A DNA stretch of 64,000 nt from Locusta migratoria (GCA_026315105.1 CM048744.1:313231270-313295269), one strand, 5' to 3'; numbered from the stretch's first letter, positions 10,223 through 21,965 are shown. The notes: a model not told the origin generated them from the sequence alone. Numbers and translations are program-made.

Positions 10223-11417
10223 ATGGAAACGAAACCAGCAGTAAGCCAGCTACACATCAGGCACCCGTCTGTGTTCTCTGGAGACGCTGGACAGGACCCA
10301 AACAAATGGCTAAAAGGGTTCGACCGAGTCGCCAAGTACAACAGGTGGAATCATACGATGTGCTTGGCCAACGTTTACTTCTATCTGGACGGAACAGCCC
10401 AGCCATGGTTCGAGAACAACGAAGACAAGTTGAATGACTGGGAGACGTTCCAGGAGGAACTGAAGAAGACGTTTGGAGACCGCCAGCGACAAATCCGCTC
10501 GGCGGAAGAACAACTGAAGAACCGGGCCCAACGACATGGTGAGCCGACACAATCGTACATACAGAATGTTTTGGCCCTATGTAACATAGTGAATCCGAAC
10601 ATGACTGAGGCGGACAAAATCACGCACCTGATGAAGGGAATTGCAGAAGATATGTACCAAGCTCTTCTGATAAAAGACGTCGCTACGACAGAAGAGCTCA
10701 TCAAGTGGTGCCAGCGTATTGAAGAAATGCAACAAAGGAGGGTTGGACGCAAGAAGTATGACAGACTGCCAAATGTAGTCCCTATGGCCGTTGTGGAAGA
10801 CCAGCAGGACTTGGCTTCGGTCATACGACAAATCGTGAGAGAAGAATTACAGCAGTGCATGGCAGCCGGGAATATTAGACCAGTGCGAGCATCAGATTAT
10901 GGCCATGGATGTGAGCCCTGTAAGTCGCGAGGTAGCCGACGACGCTGAGGACGAGGTATTTCAAACCTTAGCTCCTGTCTGCCCCGTCAATCGCACCCGA
11001 CGTGAGGAATGGCGTCGCCCTGCTATGACTTACGCTGCAGCCGCCAAACGGCAGCCCATGAACCGACCGACGCGACCACAGCCAACTACCCCGGTAACTA
11101 TGCCGCCCCGCAGAAGAACAGACGTCTGGAGGACAGAAGACAACACACCACTGTGTTTCCACTGTGGACGGCCTGGACATGTCGCACGCTACTGCAGCGA
11201 GAGGAGGCGAGTATTCGATTATTATTTTGCCGCAAGACGTCAGCCGTCGGAGCAGTTCTATCCACGGCAGTCACCTGCTGATGAGTTCAGTCGACCTATG
11301 GGAAGAAGCCCATCGCCGTACCCTAGACGAGGTCGCTCCCCGACGCGCCGCAGCCGTTCACCGTCGCCGTACAGAGGTACCAGCCGCTCCCCTAGCCGCC
11401 GCGCCCAGGAAAACTAA
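10223..11417 (+). pseudogene. Gypsy gag with a frameshift
   Basis: The frame starts METKPAVSQLHIRHPSVFSG and contains the retrotransposon gag core (DPNKWLKGFDRVAKYNRW, ATFEEEL-like FQEELKKTFGDRQRQ, ADKITHLMKGIAEDMYQAL). Around 10900-10948 the reading shifts to another frame that carries a CCHC zinc knuckle, CFHCGRPGHVARYC (about 11150-11195), and an Arg/Ser/Pro-rich tail ending at 11417. A single indel is the simplest explanation. An ATG-open frame extends back to 9863 through the LTR, but the start at 10223 precedes the conserved core. The product would bind and package element RNA. Confidence 0.85.
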
Positions 11418-11485
11418 GCGAGGCGACCATCTACGGAGGTAAGACCGCCGCAGATGAAAATCCTCCATGGACGACAGTCGCCAAG

Positions 11486-14400
11486 ATGTCAGGAAATCTC
11501 ATCGACGTCATGATCGACGGCCAACCTGTCCGGGCACTTGTTGATTCAGGAGCCTCTTTTTCTGTATTATCGGATAATTACCGCCGCACACTAAAGAAGA
11601 CAATGTTCTGTGATACGGGAGCAACTGTGTTGAAGGTCGCGAATGGAAAGTACATCCATCCAGCGGGAACGTGTGTCGCAAGAATAACCATCAACAACAG
11701 GACGCAGCGGTTTGAATTTGTCGTGTTAACAGAATGTAGTCACAATGTCATCCTCGGATGGGACTTCCTTCAGGCATCCCAAGCTATCATTGACTGTGGA
11801 AGATCTGAGCTGCAAATTGAAGATGTTGTTCCACCAGATACTTGTAATACAGAATTTTCTGGGAAGCTATTCGTCGTTGACAATGTGACGATACCGCCGT
11901 TGACAATAAGAAGAGATGCAGTCACAAACACAGATGACTGGTTAAACTGTGAAGTTCTTGTTGATAGTAAAAAGTTTATGAGACTCACAAAAGAAATTTA
12001 CATACCAGCGGCTATCATAAGCATTACCGGTGGTCAAGGAGAAATTTGGATCACAAATTGTCACGAGCAGTCACAACTTATCCCCAAGGGAATGTGTATC
12101 GGCGCAGCTGAACCAATCCAGGATGGTGAGCTCAATGTCATCAATGAAGACCCATGCCCTGCTATTAGTACAGACAACACGCTGGAGGAAACAAACGTGG
12201 AACTGCCAATAGGGCCTGGACTGACCAAGGAACAACGCCAGCGGGTGTTAGGTATACTACGCCAATTTTCGGGTGCATTCACACCTCAGCAGGGGAAAAG
12301 TCAGACGAAACGGCCCACGATAAAGCACCGGATCAATACTGGGGATCATCCGCCAATTAGCCAGCGTTCGTATAGAGTGTCGCCAGCTGAAAGACGGATA
12401 ATTCGGGAGGAAGTGGAGAAGATGTTGCGAGATGACATTATTCAACCTTCGGAGAGTCCTTGGTCGTCTCCGGTGGTCCTCGTAAAGAAGAAGGATGGCA
12501 CGTGGCGATTCTGTGTCGACTATCGGCGGCTGAACAGAATCACAAAGAAAGATGTCTACCGATTGCCGCGTATTGATGACACCTTAGACTGCTTGGAAGG
12601 AGCTACATACTTCTCAACTATGGACATGCAGACAGGTTACTGGCAAATCGAGGTTGACGAAGCTGACAGGGATAAGACGGCTTTTATTACACCTGACGGC
12701 CTCTATGAATTTAAAGTAATGCCATTTGGATTATGTAATGCTCCAGCTACATTCGAACGCATGATGGACAACTTGCTTCGACACCTTATGTGGACGACGT
12801 GTCTGTGTTATTTAGATGACATTGTCGTTTTCCCTAAAACATTTGAAGAACATCTGAGTCGTCTGTCAACTGTGTTGAAGTGTGTTCAGGCTGCAGGTCT
12901 CCGCCTCAATCCAAAGAAGTGCCTCTTCGTCGCCAAAGAGATAAAAATCCTGGGGCACCTAGTCAGCGGAGATGGTCTTCGTCCTGATCCAGATAAAGTA
13001 AGGGCAGTCACAGAATTTCCAACTCCTCAGCACATTCGTGATGTGAGAAGTTTTCTCGGGCTGTGCTCATACTACCGACGTTTCATAATAGGATTTTGTA
13101 ACAAGGCACGTCCATTACAAGAACTTCTGCAGGGAGACGCCAAATTTTACTGGTATGAGACAAAAGGAAGAGCTTTCCGAGCACTTAAGGAGGCTCTAAC
13201 TTCAGCACCAGTGCTAGCCTTGTACGACGAGAATGCAGAAACGGAACTTCACACAGACGCCAGTGGCTATGGGATTGGTGCAGTGCTTGTACAAGTTCAG
13301 GAAGGTGCCGAAAAAGTGATAGCCTATGCGTCAAGAGTACTCTCAAAGTCCGAGATAAACAACTTTACAACTGAAAAAGAATGTCTCGCGGTTATCTGGG
13401 CTATCAACAAGTTCCGACCGTACTTATTCGGCAAACCATTCACCGTCGTGACAGATCACCATTCTTTGTGTTGGCTGACTAGCTTGAAGGATCCATCAGG
13501 TCGACTAGCAAGATGGGCACTAAGACTCCAAGAGTACGATATCACAGTGGTATTCAAGAACGGACGCAAACACAAGGATGCCGACTGCCTTTCGAGCAAT
13601 CCATTAGTGGAACACAACAGCATTAATGACATTTCGGCTCTCACTGAATTAGATGACGTTACAGCTGAACAGAGAGAAGATCCAACACTATTAAAAATGA
13701 TAGAGGCCTTGGAGAAAGGAGAACCGACCAATGGAGAGTTCCAACTTATAAACGGAACATTGTACAAGAGCAACTACGATCCACTGGGCCCCAAATGGCT
13801 ACTTGTTGTTCCAGCTCATCTCCAGCCAGCTATTCTCAAATATTTCCATGATGCTCCAATATCCGGTCGTCTGGGATTCGTGAAGACCCTAGACAGAATC
13901 AGACGCAGGTATTACTGGAAAGGTCTCTACCGATCTGTCAAGCACTATGTGAGTCACTGTAAAGATTGCCATCGACGGAAGCATGTGCCGCAATTACCTC
14001 CAGGACATCTCGTTCCGATTCCGCCGGCAGCAGCTCCATTCCACCGAGTTTGGATCGATCTTTTAGGGAGGTTCCCGAAGTCGACAACCGGTAGCCGTTG
14101 GATAATAGTCTGCACCGACTACCTCACACGCTACGCTGTCACCAAACCTGTGCCGACTGCAGAAGCTCCATATATCGCAAAATTCCTTGTAGAAGACATT
14201 ATTTTGAAGCATGTAGCACCACGTGTCATGATATCTGATCGTGGAAAAGTATTCCAGTGAAAACTAGTATCAGAGGTAATGTCACGGTGCAACATTGTCC
14301 ACAGAATGACATCTGCATACCATCCTCAGACAAATGGTCTTACGGAACGTTTTAACAGAACGTTAGCCGACATGCTGTCGATGTACGTCGATGTTGAGCA

Positions 14401-15079
14401 GAAGTATTGGGATACAATTCTGCCAGTCGTGACATTTGCTTACAATACCGCAAGACAAGACACCACAGGCTTCATTCCGTTTTTCCTGCTCCATGGCCGT
14501 GAAGCTGAGACGACAATGGATACACTGTTCCCGTTCCAACCGGACGACACCCAAGATGACTATGTTAAACAGCTCATCACCAGGGTCGAAGAAGCAAGAC
14601 AGCTGGCTCGCATACGGACACTGGACGCCCAGGAGAAGGACCGTCAGCGGTATAACGACAAGCACCGACCTGTTGTGTACAGCCCAGGAGATCTGGTATG
14701 GATTTTTACCCCTGTACGGAAGGTTGGACTGTCAGAAAAGTTATTGAAGCGATACTTTGGTCCGTATTGTGTCATACGCCGCTTGTCAGACGTCACATAC
14801 GAAGTTGAGGATTATGAGCCGTCGTCGAAACGTCAAAAACGAAGAGACATTGTTCACGTCCTGCGCATGAAGCCTTACTACGATCCTGAAGAGCAGGTAG
14901 ACGACAATGGCTTCTTGTTCAAGGACTTTAAGGACGGTAATGTTCCTGATGAAACCTCGACAGGAACGTCTGTCGTCGATAATCGCGGAGATGGGAAGGA
15001 TTCTCTTGAACTGTCATACAGAGGACCCATGACACGGTTAAGATCCAGGACATTGCAGCTGCCTCCACAGGGATCATAA
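11486..15079 (+). pseudogene. Gypsy pol polyprotein with one in-frame stop
   Basis: In order: aspartic protease (VDSGASFSVLS, residues ~18-28), reverse transcriptase (PWSSPVVLVKKKDGTWRFCV; catalytic YLDD at ~442), RNase H (LHTDASGYGIGAVL, ~588), an integrase zinc-binding region (~786-825) and the integrase core (VWIDLLGRF, then ISDRGKVFQ near 915, later TNGLTERFN). The frame stops at TGA 14258-14260 between the second Asp and the Glu of the integrase triad, then continues in the same frame to 15079. In the zinc region the usual second His (GHLG) reads Arg (SGRLG). Both are signs of decay in an otherwise open pol. Confidence 0.92.
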
Positions 15080-15099
15080 CAGCGGGTCGCTGTTTCTCC

Positions 15100-15113
15100 A
15101 GGAGAGGGAGCAA
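15100..15113 (+). promoter_or_regulatory. Polypurine tract of the gypsy element
   Basis: The purine run AGGAGAGGGAGCAA sits directly before the TGTCGCG start of the 3' LTR, the position where plus-strand DNA synthesis is primed. Confidence 0.8.
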
Positions 15114-15463
15114 TGTCGCGAGAGACCAAGATAACCAACTGCCGGCGTGGCGCAGGGTATAGCGTCACGGACTGCAGAGCATAAGGTCGCCGGTTCAATC
15201 CCGCTCACCGGCAAAAACTTATTTCTTTATAATTGAAAATTCCAGAACGTTCTACATCTTTCTTATGTTCACTTATAATTCTACTTGTTTCTTATGTTAA
15301 CTGTTCTTCTAATTTCTGGTAAATTCTGTCTGTGTATAAATGCAGAGCACTCTGCCTGAGAGGCAGTCAGTGCTGCGTGTACGTTGAGTTCGTAATAAAC
15401 GTGCTTTCAGTAAAAGTGCTGTGTTTAGTTGCCTTCGAAATCAAGCCTGTTTCCATTGCAACG
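15114..15463 (+). repeat. Gypsy element 3' LTR
   Basis: It matches the 5' LTR with about 15 substitutions and two single-base gaps, and includes the TATAAAT box (15335-15341), the initiator and the AATAAA signal. It ends at ...GCAACG and lacks the terminal GCGACA found at the 5' LTR, so the right junction has been altered. The tRNA-like block recurs at 15141-15213. Confidence 0.88.
15141..15213 (+). other. tRNA-like sequence inside the 3' LTR
   Basis: This is the 73-nt counterpart of 9739-9811. Here the D stem GCGC/GCGT pairs fully and the A-box TGGCGCAGGG is better preserved, with the anticodon position reading GCA after T33. The anticodon stem is again unpaired. The block therefore belongs to the LTR family rather than to one copy. 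Confidence 0.6.
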
Positions 15464-15608
15464 AAATTGTGAACTTTCATTAATAACTCGAAACGCAGGG
15501 ATTACGGGAATACGTTTATTAGAATTTTGTATGTTGTTCCGTTTGAGTAACGTATCCCATAAGTTTGTTAAAATATTTCTGATACATTGTGGTGTTGCTA
15601 TAACGCAG

Positions 15609-15757
15609 GTTTCGGAGCCGGAGGACAAGGCGTACCAGCGGTGCCTGACGGCGTCCGGCCAGGAGGGCCACTGCCGCTCCCTGCAGTACTGCCTGCCCGC
15701 AGACTTCCGCAGGACCTTCACCTCGGTGCTCGACTCCATGTGCATCATCAACAGGGC
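15609..15757 (+). CDS. Clip-domain serine protease, exon with clip cysteines 1-4
   Basis: The acceptor is TAACGCAG and the donor GTGAGT. The 149-bp exon starts in phase 0 with VSEPEDKAYQRC and reads through CLTASGQEGHC, RSLQYC, LPADFRRTFTSV and LDSMCIINR. The first four clip cysteines have spacing C-x9-C-x5-C-x16-C, typical of the arthropod clip domain, a disulfide-knotted module N-terminal to secreted proteases of clotting, melanization and Toll-activating cascades. It ends with two bases of a codon completed at 30150. The exon is much richer in G and C than the introns around it. The flanking intronic frame is open but unrelated. Confidence 0.93.
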
Positions 15758-15855
15758 GTGAGTCCGCTCCTTACTGCAACACCCATAATCCAAAACTTCA
15801 CGATTATTATCAGCATAGTGTCTGTTCTTGCGGACATGTCTGTACCATCTTCTAA

Positions 15856-16923
15856 TCTAATATATAAATGTGAATGTCTGTTCGGTGTACCTTTATCACG
15901 TTTGAACCACAAGACATAAAGAGCTAAAAATTTGTACTGTTACTAATGTCTACCCGGGGAAGGCTTTAGGCATGGTTTTATGGCGATCGAATTGCTTTTT
16001 CTCTATATATATTAATGTGAATGTCTGTTCGGTGTACGCTGGTCACGTCCGAACGACAAGACGCAGAGACTTAAATATTTGTACATTTACTAATTTATAC
16101 CTGAGGAATGTTTAAGGCACGGTTTTATAGCGATCTGATAGATATTTAGTAATTTGAAGAATAATACGCGAAATGCGGAACAATAATTACTCTTTGAAAA
16201 TTATATTTACTCTTTGTAAATGGGTTTATTGGTTGCATTGTTGCTTGAGGGTTGATAATGATAAAAGGGTGGAGTATATTGGGATGGAAAGTTATCGTTG
16301 TATATAAAATTCTACATGTGTGTGTGTTAATATATTAACTACAGAACGCAAACGAATGGTCTGTGTGTAATTGTTGCCCGCAGTCTCCCGTTGTTCATCA
16401 TAGAAGTTCCATGCCGATAGCTATAAGGGGGTGGAAGGTATGGTGGTTGAAAGTCGTCAGATTATAAAAAGAATTCGGACTGAATGCCGGCGATGACGTT
16501 TGCGACTCTGTAGCAAGGAGGTTACATACAGCGAAACGTCATGCCACAGAGCATATCTTTGGTCGATGCATGCTACAATGTCTTCAGCTCTTTCTCTGTA
16601 CGGATAAGCATACGAATGCGGAAACATAAGAATAAATAAATAAAGCAGTAAAAAAGAAATTTCTTTTAATACACCTCTTTAGAAAATATCGATATGACCT
16701 TTCGCGCATTACATCAAGTAGTTCATGAGATATGACCACATAAACAATAACGTTCATGGTAAACCGCCCTTTTGCGCATCAAGTTTTAATCCATTACTTT
16801 TTTACTACTAACTGCATTCCCAAGAGATTTTACAGACATACACCCCTTATAAAAATCAATATATATCTAAAAATGACAGGAATAAGTAAATAAATACCCA
16901 GGCAACACCGGGTTTTCAGCTAG
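15856..16923 (+). mobile_element. Helitron-like non-autonomous repeat
   Basis: It starts TCTAATATATAAATGTGAATG and ends with a hairpin (ACCCAGG-CAACA-CCGGGT) about ten bases before a CTAG terminus at 16920-16923, the layout of Helitron ends. The head is partly duplicated: TTAATGTGAATGTCTGTTCG recurs near 16014. No Rep/helicase frame is present. A second, similar head begins immediately at 16924. Confidence 0.6.
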
Positions 16924-17720
16924 TCTAATATATAAAGCTGAGTGTCCACATTTTCGTGTGTAGGTTTGCATACAAATCTACAGTTTTGTTCCAGTCTTTA
17001 TGAAATTCTGTACACGTAAGCTTCAATCCAAGAGGACGTTCATCGTAAGTGTAAGAATCACGTACGTTATTCACGAGATATGACGTTATAAACAATGAGA
17101 TGCGCGAAAAAATGCTGCTCATTTTCTATTAAACCACAGGACCGATTTCAACCAAATATGGTACACACATTCCTTACCGTGAGGTAACAATTGCTGGAGG
17201 GGTGAAAACCACCCACCCACAAACACACACACATAGACATGGTCCAGGAGACATGACGTCATAAACAATAGCAGTTGCAAGAAACTGCCACATAATGAGG
17301 CGAGAGTTTATAAATACACTATATGAAAAAGAGAGTACTTAGCGACTTGCAACAAACTTTAAACTTAATTTCAAACCTTTATTAAACTTTTTCTTCCTGA
17401 CAACCGTAGCAAAATAATGAAAGGAAAAAAAGTTTCTCGCTTACAATTTTTCCACTGTTCATGGAGTAAATCTACGGCATTCGGTATGATGTTACAATTT
17501 ATAACTTGTATACTACAAATTGTAGGCGCAGGAAATTTTGCAGACAGTATACACACATATAACTGAATATTCATTCGAAATTGAATCACAGTAGGACAGG
17601 TTGCTCATGAGCATAAACAGTAACGATCGTGGAAAACCGCCCCGTCACGCTCCAGGTTTCAATCTACTAACTGTATTCGTAAGAGATTTCACCGACATGC
17701 AGGACTTTTGCAAATGAATA
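16924..17720 (+). mobile_element. Second Helitron-like repeat, incomplete
   Basis: It begins TCTAATATATAAAGCTGAGTG right after the CTAG end of the previous copy. Segments around 17270 and 17600-17700 (CATAAACAGTAACGATCGTGG..., TAAGAGATTTCACCGACATG) resemble 16735-16850 of the first copy. The right end could not be placed. No coding frame. Confidence 0.4.
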
Positions 17721-18194
17721 TAAAGGGTGTCCCACACAACTGTTTCACCCCAGATATCTCTGAAACTACAAGAGATATTGAAAAACCACTTTTCACGGTC
17801 ATGAATGTACGGTATGGGTTTATGAAGTAAGTAATATGAGACACTCTAAAACGTGAAGAAATATTATTTTCAACACAAACTTATGTTTTTTTTAAATGGA
17901 TACCCCATATTATTTCTTAAGCAATCGATAGGATGAAAATTCACAAAAAGAATGGCATCCTGATGCGTCAATTACATCCGGAGAAGCTTCGAAGCGAAGT
18001 TGACGTTTGAAATACATGAGGCGCGCTGCTAGCGTATATCTGAGAGTCAAGTGAGACTCCACGCTGGCCTGTGCCACGTGGAACAACGCGTCCCGTGTGA
18101 GGACGGCTTTAGGCTGCGAACAAATGCAAGTACTGGGCACGCAGCACAACCTTCGTTGTGTGCGATATGTTAAGAATTTGGGCAAGACGGTAAT
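17721..18194. other. Intronic stretch with a possible transposon end
   Basis: TATAAAGGGTGTCCCACACAAC at about 17721 looks like a terminal repeat of a DNA transposon, but no matching inverted end was found downstream. The rest shows no coding pattern I recognise. Confidence 0.3.
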
Positions 18195-18345
18195 CGTGCC
18201 TGGATAGCCTAACTGCTTTAAGGCGACCGCTGGCCCAAGAAAAAAAAATTAGGTTCCAATTCCAGTCCAGCACAAATTTTCAACAACGCCATTGAATTAA
18301 TTTCAATGTTCTGCAACGGTCGAGATGTTTGAATATTTCGACTTA
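18195..18345 (+). repeat. tRNA-derived SINE, family B, sense
   Basis: The head GTGCCTGGATAGCCTAACTG and a GACCGCTGGCCCAAG segment are followed by TTCCAGTCCAGCACAAATTT and a tail with TGCAACGGTCGAGATGTTTG. The same unit occurs antisense at 24721-24846 and sense at 25021-25165, which defines a second SINE family in the window. Confidence 0.7.
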
Positions 18346-18610
18346 GAAAACATCCTGATCTTAACAGCATGTTGGTCCGTGTTCCCGGGAGGTGCAACTA
18401 CTACATAGTCTCGCTTATAAAGCGTTGCACAACTATACATACCATCCGATCCACACAATATTAAGACAACAAAACAGAAATTTAAGAATTAAAGATTTGT
18501 TTTTCGAAAGGATAAAAATATTAGAATCAAGTTATCTGGTAAGTTTTCCAGCATTTTAGTTATTAAACGAAAGGACGAAACTATGCAAAATTTCAGAATG
18601 ATAGGATTAA

Positions 18611-19899
18611 CCTTCCTATTGTGTTCGAAACAGAGACACAAGTATTGTGAATGGGTCAGTTAGACCCGCAATTTAAAAAATATATATATTCTTTCAAAAT
18701 ATATTTTGCATATAATATTTTTCATGTAGAAAAACAGATATTGAAGCATTGAAGAGTTTATTGAACATAATTAGTCTAAAAATTATTTATTACATTTTAG
18801 ATTGTGAAACAAATAATGTTCATACAAGTTTTTATAAGTGAAATGTTGCATAAAAGTGCAAGCTCCAGCTTAAATTTTGTTCCTTATTGCAAACATTAAT
18901 TAACCTAAAATTACATTCAAATATGATAATTGATTCTGAAAAACTATATTTACCTTCAGTATATGCGTGTTGTATTAGCTTACACAATTACCGCAGTAAA
19001 TATTTGCACATCTTGGCATAGGAATGACTGACAATTGTTACATTTCTTATTAGTCTTTCTACGTTTCTTCGGTCCACACTCTTTGCACCGGCCCCTTTTC
19101 TGTTACTTTGCTCCAGAACTCGTTCCTGTAATATTTTCCAAATTTACGTTTATCTTGTGAGGAATATTTTTTGACATTCTTTCCTCTTGCATTGGTCTTG
19201 TTAGCTCATATCCAAGCTCTCTTAGAAAAAGGCGTCTTTTGTACAATTTGTTTTGATAGTAGGCTGGATTAGTGTGTACATACAACACATAACCATTTAT
19301 TGCAGCAGTGTGTAGCATGTTATAAAATAAACAAACAGGCCATCGCTTAGTACACCTTTTACAGGAATACGTACTGGCGAGTGTATCTGTCATGTCAACT
19401 CCTCCTTTCGTTTTGTTGTAATGCAGTATTACCTCCGGCTTCTTGTGCTCTTCTGAAGACACGGTAGAGTTATGGTGAATTGTAGAGAATAATATGACAA
19501 CTTTATTCTGTTTTGGCACGTACGAAACCAGTGTTAGCCAGTGTCATCACTTAGAAACCGACCAGCCATGTTCATAAACTCAGACTGTATCTGCTGTCGT
19601 TATACAGAGTCCCACAACAATTTGAAATGCCTCTGAGCCATTTTAGACCATACGACAACAATCACAAATATTTCTAATAATTTATTCGTAGAAACTAAAT
19701 AAAAATTTCACAATAAGTGTGTCAAAGCTACGTATCTCCGAAAGTATTTTAGATTTTGAAACGGATATTAAGGATATACATAAATTATTACCTATTTGAG
19801 GAATAAATAACGCCATGTTGCAAAACAAATAACATTTAGGGATTTATGTTAACTTTAGTAAACGAACTGGGTCAGTTACACCCATTCACAATAGGCAGG
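18611..19899 (-). mobile_element. piggyBac-like element, internally deleted
   Basis: Inverted ends CCTTCCTATTGTG and CACAATAGGCAGG are flanked on both sides by TTAA (18607-18610 and 19900-19903), the hallmark target site of piggyBac. Next to each end lies a further inverted motif around GGGTCAGTTA. Only the C-terminal part of the transposase remains, on the minus strand, so about half of a full element is missing. Confidence 0.88.
19030..19530 (-). pseudogene. piggyBac-like transposase, C-terminal remnant
   Basis: The minus-strand frame contains VVILFSTIHHN, KPEVILHYNKTKGGVDMTD, STYSCKRCTKRWPVCLFYNM and AAINGYVLY, the usual block after the last catalytic Asp of piggyBac transposases, including the KGGVD motif. 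Past a stop near 19103, the Cys-rich C-terminal zinc-finger tail can be read in another frame down to about 19010 (CKECGPKKRRK...CNNCQSFLC). N-terminal and core sequences are absent. Confidence 0.85.
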
Positions 19900-19903
19900 T
19901 TAA

Positions 19904-21640
19904 CCCTATCAACAGAAAATTTGATTAATTTATGAACAAAAATATTCCTTTGTATATTTTTATACATAACGATCGCAGTAATGTGCATTTGTTAGAATTT
20001 TTTATTCTTTTCTTATTTTTGTAGAGAAATATGGGATGACTCCATTTAAAATCACTGGGCAGGATATGTTTCCTTTATCGTAACTAACATCATTTTGAAA
20101 CCCTTTTCTAGTAACTTAGACATTTAACAATAATTTATTAATGAAAGTTTCAAATTACTTTGTTTCCTTTACCTTGATATAATAATTTGAAAGTCTTGCT
20201 GTATGTATTCCTATTTAGACGTCAAGCAAAATTACATATTTTGTCAATGCATTGTAGCCTAATGCTCTCTGTTTCTTCGGCGTAATGGTAGACTACCTAG
20301 ACAAAATGAATTTTGGAAAGTCCTGCTGTGTTGTTTGCAATCTTTGAAGGAGTGGTTGTGCCTAAGGGAACAGATAAACACGACGTTGCCATAGGGCCAA
20401 ACTGGAAGGGAAAGGGTTAATAGTAAAGGTACAGTAATTTAGAATAGGAACTGTTCAGTACTCGTAATCCACTCGTTTGCCGAGTCGAAATTTAAAATTT
20501 GTATTTGAAAAAATTATTATTATTATTTTTTTTTTTTCAATTCGTGCTATGATTAGAAAAATTTTCAATTGAATTGACATTAATTCTTTTTTGTATTGAT
20601 TTTTTTCCAAAAAATGAGGATGGAATGCAGTTTAAGTGTCGGCACATTCTGCCTTTTGTGTTGATGTTGGCAGCGGTGCAGTGAATGACGGTAGGTGAAA
20701 GTAGCCAGTCAGGAGTGCGTTTAGACAGCCAATAAGAATGCGCCCTGTTTTTTACGCTTTGTAAACAAATCTGCGTAGCTGACGTAAATATTTCTACGAG
20801 TAACAAGTTGCAAATTGTTACATATTCGAGGAAAATACCGGTCTTTTTGAACTCATCATTTTTTACGAGCAGTGTAATTGAAATAATCGTAGAGTATGCT
20901 TATTCGCTGTCAATCAAGAGAGTGTTTCTAGTCAAATTTACAAACTATTACAGCCATGTAGTGACTTATTCTCGATGTACTTCTCTTTAAATTTCTTCTT
21001 TAGTGATTTCTTCACATCATAAATTTCTTAGGGAATTCATATTGCTTCCAGATCGTAAATAAGAAAAGTACATCGAGAACGAGTCAGTATATGAATATAA
21101 CTGTCTTACGCAATGGAAATTGAACGCATTGATTCAGGAATAAGTTTTATTCGTTGTCAATTGAAAGAGTGTTTCCAGTCAACGCTATGCATTAAAGAAA
21201 ACCATTACACCCAGTAGTGGCTCGTTCTCAATGCACTTTTCTTTACCTTCTTCTTTAGTGATTTCTTCTCCGACGAGAGGGCAACATATAATTTTTATTT
21301 CTGTATGTATTTCCTTTTTTCCCATGCGTCCTCCCATTGGTTCGATCGGATATATAAATATATCTTTAAGATTCCGTGCCTTCGACATGAAATACTTCTT
21401 CCAAATCCACTTACTCTTTAGCTCATCAAAAACTCTAAGGTCCTTCTACAAACGTCACAATTTTGGAATATCTTACTCATAAAAAATAATTTAAGGTATT
21501 TTCTACGAATTTGTCAACAACAGCGGTGGTTTCAACGAATATGTCACGATTTCATCAGCACGCCGAGAAGAATGTGCCGACAAATAAACTGCATTTTAAC
21601 CAAAAACGGGGCGTAATTGGGCAGTGATATAACACCGTAA
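19904..21640. other. AT-rich intronic stretch with an imperfect direct repeat
   Basis: No coding frame was recognised. Two blocks, about 20890-21010 and 21135-21275, share GTGTTTC-AGTCAA, TTCTCGATGTACTTTTCTTT-like and TTCTTTAGTGATTTCTTC segments in direct orientation, about 240 bp apart. This suggests an old tandem duplication. Confidence 0.45.
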
Positions 21641-21965
21641 GCCAATAAGTGGGTGTTATTCTTGGCCAACAGTGTCGATCCTATATAAGAAAACGCAGAC
21701 GGACGGCAGTTCAGCCTCAGTGCTTCAGTGTAGTATCCGTTTTCGCCGCCTTGTGATTTTATGTAATACTGCACACCTGTCTCGCCATTTAAACGCTGCT
21801 CATCTTACATTTGGTCGCCATGTTATATGTATCGTCTCTTTTTGTGCTTCATTTGTATTTTGTTATTTTCTTCTTTACATGTATAATTTCTGTTGGCTGA
21901 AGAGCGCCTTAGGTGCTGCCAGTCCGCCCCACCCGGGGAAAGAAATAATAATAATAATAATAAGA
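21640..21965 (+). repeat. LINE-tail-like repeat with TATA and initiator motifs
   Basis: CTATATAAG at about 21681 is followed about 30 bases later by TTCAGCCTCAGTGC, which includes the arthropod initiator TCAGT. The 3' part, TTCTGTTGGCTGAAGAGCG through GCTGCCAGTCCGCC, resembles the 3' tail of the LINE ending at about 53790. It ends in an (AATAAT)n tract at 21947. It looks like a short retroposon carrying its own promoter. No open frame. Confidence 0.4.

Larger units (their letters stand above)
9712..15463 (+). mobile_element. Gypsy-type LTR retrotransposon, near complete
   Basis: The order is 5' LTR, primer binding site, gag, pol (protease, reverse transcriptase, RNase H, integrase), polypurine tract, 3' LTR. 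No env-like frame lies between pol and the 3' LTR (35 bp). By eye the LTRs differ at roughly 17 positions over 350 bp, so the copy is not recent. It is inserted at the 3' end of a SINE within an intron of the protease gene and has the same orientation as that gene. The 3' LTR has lost its last ~6 bases. Confidence 0.92.

Noticed and set aside
15429..15608. Upstream part of the frame ending in the clip exon
   Set aside because: It translates LTR and intron sequence; a good acceptor at 15608 and phase agreement with 2484 define the exon start.
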